Shown: piece by piece, positions 50,713 to 59,700 of the stretch
Layout of the letters: every line of letters starts with the position of its first letter
Numbering within the stretch: the stretch's first letter is position 1
DNA from: Halisarca cf. caerulea
Lineage: Eukaryota; Porifera; Demospongiae; Chondrillida; Halisarcidae
Assembly (NCBI GenBank): GCA_963170055.1
Contig: CAUJGJ010000402.1
Span: forward strand, 167,501-231,500
Direction of reading: 5' to 3'
DNA length: 64,000 bases
Translations under genes and position numbers: made by a program
Notes under the pieces: model-generated
Database searches by the model: none
What the model was told of the DNA's origin: nothing
What the model saw: only the letters and a program-made list of their open reading frames with translations

Positions 50713-53700
50713 CACAGTCATACAATTTCTTTATTAATTTTTTTTCTGATCTTTGTTAGAAACGGAAAGCAACTGAGGGAGGGACTGCATGGTTAGCTTC
50801 GGGTTCACCCAATGTCAGTAGCTGTGAAGAAAGCAATGTTGATGCTGAGAATCAAGCACCAGATGATGTAATGGTCTCTGAGGAAATCCCTTACCAAGAA
50901 GGGGAAAACCTACCAGTGGCCAGATTTGAAACCTCGCAGAACATCTGCGAGGTATCACAAATGTCTGAAGGCACCATTGTGGGATTGAGGAATGAAGACA
51001 GCTTTGTGCATAACCCTGAGCAAATCGAAGCGAGTCCATATCGTGAACAGAGCGGATTACCAAATCGACAACAGATGAGATCACCATATCGTGAACAGAG
51101 CGGATTACCAAATCGACAACAGATGAGATCACCATATCGGCAACAGATGAGATCACCATATCGGCAACAGATGAGATCACCATATCGGCAACAGATGAGA
51201 TCGCCATATCGCCAGCCAATCAGACCATCATACTGCCAATGGACCAGATCACCAGAACAAACAAGCCATCCATATCACTGTGAATGGTCTCCATACCCTC
51301 ATCCACATTATGCTCGTCCTTACGGTGGTCCACTAGCTCCTTATCCTTACATTCATTCTTATCCCTGGGATGGGTCTCCTTATACCCATGTATGTCATGC
51401 ACATTCATATGATAGACCTCCTTTTTCACCCATACTTTATGCTTATGACAGGCCTTTTCCTCACAATCACCATATTATGTCACCTGTCCCTCGTGATCAT
51501 AGCAGCCCACACTGTCCCTCTAACATCTGCACACAACACAGTACCCCCAACAGATACAGTTTGGCAGTTCCACAGTCAAGTGACCATGAAGTTATGGAGG
51601 AAGAACTTAATTTGGAAAACATTCTGGAAAGTGGAGGCCCAGATAGTCCGAAACGCATTAAGCAATCTGTAAAAGATGAATGTTACAGAAAAGCTTCCTC
51701 GGAGGTCAATTTTGCAGTGTTGCTAGTGCGAAAGTGCTACACAAAGGCAGAGATGAGCCAGTCCAACTGTACAGGAGATTGTGGAAAAAGGATGCTATCA
51801 CCGAAGAGAATGTCGGCCATTAAAGAATGTGTGTATTCTGTGTATCCCATCAAGCCTGGTGAAACTGATGAAAGCACATGGAAAAGATACAAAGTGGCTA
51901 TCAATGAAAGCTGTCGAAGATTGAAACGACATGTCAAAAAATATTGATTACAGTAATGACTTTGATGTTTCTTATACTGTACAGGCTTACAGTCTATATC
52001 AGCTATTTATTATTGACACTTATATACATTACTATATATTGTACAGCACCATTAACTAATATATATTAATTTAAAAAGGAATAAAATATTATATTCAGGT
52101 GTGATGATGAAAAATGATAGAAGACAGTAAATATTGTCAGTGCATGAGTAGCTATACTGTATATCATATCTATTCTCCTGTGATTCCTCCCTTCTTTTCA
52201 ATTATTTTGGGAAGAACAACGTGGACATGTTGGATGTAACGTTGGCATCTTGATTTTGTCATGCGTTGACGCCAAAACTGCTGTATTCCCTTTACCAGTT
52301 CTGATTTATTCAGTGGTTTCACATATCTGGCCAAATAGTGCTTCATCTCATGCCACACTCTTTCAATCGGATTCAAGTCCGCACTACTGGCTGGAGTCTT
52401 CCACCAATTGATACCTTCGCTTTCATAGAATTCCCTAGATTTTCGAGAGGTATGCTTTGGGTCATTATCTTGCATGAACCTGTATCCTTCTTCAAACGTC
52501 TCTAGAAATGGCACAAGATGGTGACGCAAAATATCAATGTATAGGTCGGAATCCATTATGGTATCAAATATGCAAATCTTTGTAGCCCCTCTTTTGGAGA
52601 TACCTGCCCAAACATTGACTTTTACTGCATGCTTGGCAGCTGGCTTCAAAATTCTTTCTTTCCCAACTTTTACTCTCATGTTCTGTGCATGTCTAGTAAG
52701 CTGAACAGTGCTTTCGTCAGTCCAGATGACGTCATCGAATGTGTCTCCTTTTGCTACACAATCTTGGGCGAATAACACTCTCTTCTCCTTGTTCTTTTCA
52801 GATATCATCGGTCCAAAGCGTGTTTTCACAACAGTCCATTGCAGTTTATTCCTCATATGAATTCTCAAGGCTGAAGGGGAAACCTTTGTATCAAATTGTT
52901 TATGCACAAGATATGCTAACTCCCTCGATGAAATCTCGTCGTCTTTAATCAGCTGCTCCTCTACAAAAAAAGATATTTCGCCAGTTATCCTCGACTTTCT
53001 TCCACTTCTATGGTGATCTTCAAGTCCAAGGCTGGAATTCCAGCGGTGTGACCACTTTCTCACAGTCTTGGCTGTCGTTGCTACGCCTTCTTCTCGCAGG
53101 ATCGCAACTACTTCCACCGCGCTCTTGCCTTGTTTGGTGAGAGAGATTATCCGCTTCCTACTGTAAGCTGACAGTCGCTTGGGCATCTCGAATTAGTAGA
53201 TAGAGAACTTCACTTCAGATCGACAAGAATAAAACTAACACGTTCAGCGAGAATGGAGCAATTCCGACTTATTAACACCTACGCTAAACCGCACTTATTC
53301 TTCGGCTGAACTTTAACTTTTAGAATATGTCACGCCCGAATAGCCGAAAACAACGAATACGAACATAATATTATACGCTTCGAAGTATACATGAAGAACC
53401 TAGGGCCATTCGCACAGCAGTATAGCGCTTTCCTGCTCGACGACATTTTATGGTTGCGTAACCTTTACTCATATGAAGGGAACAGTATGGAATGTGTTTA
53501 TAATACCGCGAGGCCTCGCCAGGCCTCGCGATGACCACAAGGGTGACAGTAAGCACACGCGACATACTCGCGAGTGGACGGTGTTATTACCTTCAGTCAG
53601 TACTGTATTTCCAAAATTGTCATGAACTACAAGGTGGGGAAGATCTATGATATTTGATGGTAATTTGCCAACCGGGCTAACACTGTCAAACCATAGATAC

Positions 53701-56700
53701 TCCAATCTATGGTCAAACATAAAGTGCTAAAGGGCGCTAAAGTAAACACTGCTTAACCACCAAAAAAATTAAAAACAGCAATGACAAATGCCAACTGCTA
53801 TTAGTGTTACCTTTTTCTCTATTTGTACTGTACATATGAATATCTGCAGAGACAATGCACTGCTTGGCCAATGGCCTAAATCTAGTTTAAACATTTGTAA
53901 GATCACAATCCCTCAAAATTTTCATCACAAAATGGCCAAGCTACTGTATGTACGTACTCCATTTGTATGCAGCATGGCAGTATCTCTGAGTCTAATAGTG
54001 ATCTAATGCACTGAGAAGCATCAAGAATGGAACACTATATACGTATATTGTAATATCCAAACACAATAGGGATTATAAGATTACAATGTGCTTACATGTA
54101 GCTAAACACTGAGCCATCTTGGTCCACTACATAGTCTTCTACTATCTTAGTGGCCGATTATCTCTCTACAAATGTCTACAATGAGCATGTTTACAATCTC
54201 TCTTTAGTCCAGTTCACACTTGAGTAATTTCGAACTAACTTTATCTAAACCAATTACATACTGTACTGTATGTACAGTAACTGCTTCAATAATTGAATAT
54301 GGCAACACTTTCTAAACCAGTTTAATGTTCCAGCGTAAATGGGGCTTGATGCAGTAGATATTCAGGAGGGCATATCAAAGTCCTTGTACTCTACCATTGC
54401 AAAACTTATTTCAATTAGGCACAACAGTCTTTGCTACAACTGGTTGGTGCCAGTGCATGGTAATCATTCTTAAAGTGTTCTGAGATAATCAATGATCATA
54501 TTCTAAACACAACAGTACATGTATATTCATCTTTTCTACTGCTCCTTGACTAACACAAACTGATCTGACTGAAATCCAGTGTGCTTTACTTGGCCATGGT
54601 GAACAGTTATATCATTGCTCTTTTGCAATTTACCACAGATCTAAGTAAGCAAAGTAGGAAGAAAGTGATATCACAGGACAACATGAAAGACTTTCAGACA
54701 CCATCAAATTACAGAATAAAAAGCTGCATGGATAAAGTGTGTGTGATTCATTCTGCATTGAAGCAAATAAATATAAATACTCATATGAATCCCTTCTTTA
54801 CAAAGGATCAGTGGGTTATGTTTCTGAACAGACCTTCATTTAGACATTGGGAGGAGGGAGATGGCTAGACAGATGGATGCAAGGGGGTGGGGGGCTTGCA
54901 TAAGCAGTGTTAGAAATAGTGGTCAGCATTCAGACATTGTCCGACCATATGGGCATTTTGTCCAACCCAACAAGGTGTGGGTCAGACATTTGGCTAAGCA
55001 CTACCTTAATGCTCATTTGATATGCACATAATAATGTTACCAAGTCATTTGAATTATGCATGTATGTATATATTAGTTACAGTAGGAGTCAAAAAAGCTA
55101 CCATACTGTTGCCATTCAACGTCCGTAGTATGCCAACAGCGTGCCGTTTATGGGACGTGTACTCACCGTACAAGTAAAATCATATCAAAGTGTTATGTAA
55201 ACACTGCTTTGACAAAATCGTAATCCGTGATATGGAAAAATGGCCGATGTGGTTTTGTAGCTACAGTTTAGAATGGATTTTGCCGCTCATTTTGACAAGT
55301 GCAGTCTATAAAGTCCTCTGTACACTACTACTATTGCCTCGGTGTATGTTACACAAAGGTGCGAAAAAGAGAAACCGCCGCCTCCAGGTAGGACTGTAAG
55401 AAAACGGCGAGGCTGAACTTCTTAAAACTTCAACTGACTCTAATTCCGGATGTATGGATCCCTTTTGTTCGTATCCAAACACAGAAGGTACTGTATATAA
55501 AAATATGTAAATGCTTAGAAATTTGACACACTGTATGGCTCTCAACAAGTGCAGACTTGTGCAAAGAAAGAATTTTGGGGACGTAAACTTGCACACGTCA
55601 GGAATCATAAAGTGCATCACGTTTCTATGCATGGAAATGGACATATACCTTCTGTGATTTGAAGCAAATCAATAAGGGTCCTCGTCCGGCACAGGAAATG
55701 GAATTTCAAGGAACACCTCGTCAGCCGTCTTTACACGGTTCCAACACTGTCACAGCGGTTTCTTCATTTCACACACTCTTAACTAAATCTAGAGAGTACT
55801 AGCTCTTCTGTATCCCACATAAATGAGCGACAAAATATATTAAAAACTGAAAGTTTACAAAGTCACTACAGCCATTTTTTCTCAAGTACATGTTGAAAAA
55901 GCCACATTAAATGAAAAACATGGCCACATGATAAAAAGGTATGGTGTGACGTCACTGTGCGTGTGTCGTTTTTTCTCCTAGAGTGTAGCATGCAACGGCA
56001 GTAGAACGGCAACGGTAAGGTAACCTTTTTATTGACTCCTACTGTATATCCTGTCCAGGTGTGCTGCAGCAGAAATACAATGCTGATTGATATACGCACG
56101 TATTAGTTATATCTTGTCCAGGTGTGCTGCAGCAGAAAATACAGCGCCAATGACCTTGGGTGTATGTCCAAAAATACATCTGAGCAAAGCTCAAATGTCT
56201 GACCCAAAATGATAGTACTAGGACATTAGTACATTCATCACTTGCTCCTTAATTCTAACACTGCATAAACATGATGAATTTGTCCTTCCAGTTCCAACAG
56301 GAAATCTTTTCAAGGCCTTCTAAGCAGAGAATAGGCATTAGTTGACACTGAAATGACAAATGCTCAAGAATCTCGAAGCTTAAATAATCATTTTAATAGT
56401 ATAAATCAAGACCTCCTTTAGTTACAGTAACATTGGTTGAAATATTGATGGTATGTAGAAACTAGTTGAAATAGTCAATTTAATCAAGGTGGCAATGCCA
56501 GAGTAGCTTTTCATAACCTACAAAAGTCCTTTCATCTACAGTAAGCAAGATCTGCAGATAAATTTGATGTAACATCCTTACATTTAGCACAGTTTGAAGA
56601 GAACATGACAGAAGCTGAATAGATTGATGAATACATACCATCAAGTGACATTATGTCTGAAATGGTTGTGAGGCATAAAGTACATAACATTATAAACGGT

Positions 56701-59700
56701 GTATAAAAACCATTTAAAATGGTAAAAGGATGTAGGATTGACACAGGATCGTGTAAAAAGGCATTATCAAAAAAGGATTCGATCTCAAAAAAACACTTGG
56801 ACCAAGGGTAAGTTGCAAAACTGGTACAGGGCCAGGTGGGCAAAGGGCAAGACAGGCATAGGGCTAGACGAACATAGGGCTACACATACATGAGACTAGA
56901 CGGGTATAGGGCTAGACAGAGTTTAGTTGAAATGAGTGCACACTGTGCAAATTCCTACATCCCGCATGTGTAGCACATTATACAGTACATATGTGCTGCG
57001 GGATGTAGGAATTTACACAGTGTGCACTCAGTCCAACTAAACTCTGTCTAGCCCTATACCCGTCTAGCCTCATGCATGTGTAGCCCTATGTTCGTCTAGC
57101 CCTATGCCTGTCTTGCCCTTTGCCCACCTGGCCCTGTACCAGTTTTACAACTTACCCTTGTTCCAAGTGTTTTTGTAGAATCCTTTTTTGATAATGCCTT
57201 TTTACACGATCCTGTGTCAATCCTACATCCTTTTACCATTGTAATAGATTTGATACACCCCTGTTCGTGTGGTTTTGCCTTTTATAGTGAAACGGTTGCT
57301 TGAATAGGTTTCCACTGCAGTTGAGAAGGAACACGATCAAATCTTGTAAGATAAAGAAACTAGAATTTATGTAGCTACCTGATTAAAATCAATGTACCCA
57401 TCTAGAAACAAATGAACGAACAAAATGAGCGCTGAAGTCGACGATCATCGAAGTGCACTTGGCCTTGTGTACGTACGTGTACGTCTAGTCTCGCGTAGCC
57501 ATTTCACTGATCCAAAAATGGCTGATCCGGCAAATGTATGGAATTTGTCTATTAAATTTTTTCTCATTTTAGAAGTGCAGGTATTGCTTCAAAACCTATA
57601 CAAAAGGCACTTCGCGCTAACAATCAGAGCTCACTGGTGAAAGATGAGACCTCTGGACCCTTCGTGGTGACCTTCAGCTCAGTTCGAAAAAACAATGAGA
57701 AGAATAAGAAGCATAAGAATAATCTCAAAATGGTACTGGTGTTGCGTAGCCATACATTTTCATCTAAAATTTCGAAGTTCTTTAAAGGAATTGGCCTATG
57801 AAGGGTTTTAACTACTTTATCTTATAGCTAGTGTGTCAAAAGGCACCAATATCACTTCTAAATACTACTAACTGTACTGCATTGCTAGTTTTCAGATGAA
57901 ACCAAAATTTGCACTAATGTACGGTGGCCATGTTTTTCGGTGTCAATCCTACATATGGAGTACTACCGTACTCCATAATACATAATATGATTTCGTGATT
58001 AGTACAAGATTTTACTCTTCACACGTCTATTCTCATGACTGAATGGAGAAATAATTGGTAGTATACTGGGTGGTTTGAAAAATCTGACTCATCTTCAATA
58101 ATGTACTGTATATGTCCAAATAGAAGCCCTGGCCTCTATTTCCTTCCCAAAGGTTTTGACTTGGCCTCTATTCAAGCCAGGCTTCTATCTTTAGGTACAG
58201 TAGAAAACGGCCTCCAATAGACAGTTGGCACATTTGAAAATGAAAGCGTCGTTAGAGAGAACCATGTGTACAAGACTTTTTGGACATCCTTCGTTTGAGA
58301 AGAACATTTAGTGAGAGCAGAGAACGATGAGCACGCTGTTTCCGTTAAAAAGAGGACAATGTCATTGGCCGCTTCTTAAGTGGTCTTTTTCACACACCAT
58401 CACTTTTAACTTGCATCTGGCTTTCTCTTTGACATAGCTGACCTTCTTTCAATCATAGATACTCTGCCATGACAATCACACCCGAAAATTGTGCCTCAAA
58501 GTGGAAAATATACTTTCTTATATCGCAGGACTACCTGGTCTGCATTCAACGCCAGCGTATATTTGAGCCTGGCTTCAGTATCCAAGAAACAATTATTAAT
58601 TACATTATGCAATGGGCAAAAGAATCATTGATCATCAGATATGAAAGGCAATAATTCCTCATAATATGATGGAAAAGAATACTATAAACTCTCTTTGCAT
58701 GGTCAATGGACTAACAGCTCAGAAGATTGTCACATTTACATAAGCATCCAAGAGATTTTATACTGATAATAAAGACGGATTATACGCTGCTTTGTGAAAT
58801 AGATGATTCCCATTCTTCACACATATCACTGATATAGTACAATGGTTGATGCGAGGTTCGAAAGGGGAACTGTAACCATTAGTTGATATGATTGAATAAC
58901 ATAACCAGCACGAGGAGACAAGACAAGAGACATGGTGGACAAGGGACACACATAATAGATCGTTGTGCGCATGCATGTAAAAGAACAATAAATAAAACAC
59001 AGAAAGTGGTAAATATAAATTACACAAAGGCCTAAAATATGCCCACCACAATACTCCCCCCTCCCCAGTGAACAGGGTAAACAATGGAGCAAGGTGGTGT
59101 ACAGGCAGCGAAGAGCTGTGCGTTGATGTACCGTGCAGATCCAGCAATGTGCTGTCGTTGATGTGTGTGAGTCCAGTGGCAGTTCACGGCGAAGCAATCC
59201 AGGTTCGAGACTCCTTGACTCTTTGCCACTGGTGAGACAGTGGATCTGTCAAGGAAGTCAAGAGAGTCAGAGAAGTGGATGTGGGTGCCGGTTTAGAATG
59301 GCGGAAGTGCCAGCGTCAGTGTCTGTCTTGGCGATTTGGCATGGCAAGTTGGGCAGTAAACTTCAGATGAGAGTGGGAGTGGCTTGGCATGGAGTGTATG
59401 ACTGAGCTGGAATCCTGTGACAATCAGCTGTGTTCTGAGTTAAAACAGTGTGGGTCAGGAGAATCCGAAGAAGTCATGATCCGTGCAGCTGAACAGCAGC
59501 CTTGTCGACGGGGATAGGTGCATGTCCTGTAGAGGAAAACTTTTGTGGCAATCCGGGCGAGTGTGAGCTGTTGAGTAGTTGAGGTGAGGTGAACCGAGGC
59601 GAGGTGAAGAGGCTGGGCATATGGTGAGCTGTGCCGTGGTGAACCGAGGCAAGGCGAAAAGGCTGGGCGTAAGGCGAGCTGTGCCGTGGTGAACTGAGGC

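Larger units (their letters stand above)
49363..53607. mobile_element. Apparently intact two-gene Tc1-like transposon (BEN protein plus DD34E transposase)
   Basis: Perfect 22-bp terminal repeats including the TA: TACAGTACTGACTGAAGGTA at 49363 and its complement ending at 53607. Inside are a spliced BEN-domain gene (plus, 49612-51947) and a full-length transposase (minus, 53186-52170), convergent with 222 bp between stops. Subterminal regions are rich in GCGAGGC motifs. It begins 17 bp after the target duplication of the Academ-like element, in the same POLA2 intron. Intact frames and perfect ends indicate a recent insertion. Confidence 0.92.
54905..56263. mobile_element. hAT-like element, CAGTGTTAGAA ends, with nested MITE
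   Basis: Left CAGTGTTAGAAATAGTGG and right TTAATTCTAACACTG are complementary at the tips. GGGTCAGACATTTG at the left recurs inverted at the right as CAAATGTCTGACCC. No transposase remains. The middle is replaced by the MITE at 55078-56046. Confidence 0.65.

Noticed and set aside
51031..51222. CRISPR-like regular repeats
   Set aside because: They are contiguous in-frame tandem repeats without spacers in a eukaryotic gene.
54096..54145. Possible missing POLA2 exon (IVEDYVVDQDGSVFSY) between 61824 and 41055
   Set aside because: Phase and a GTAAGC donor fit, but the acceptor is weak and the peptide does not clearly match the family. It is too uncertain to annotate.
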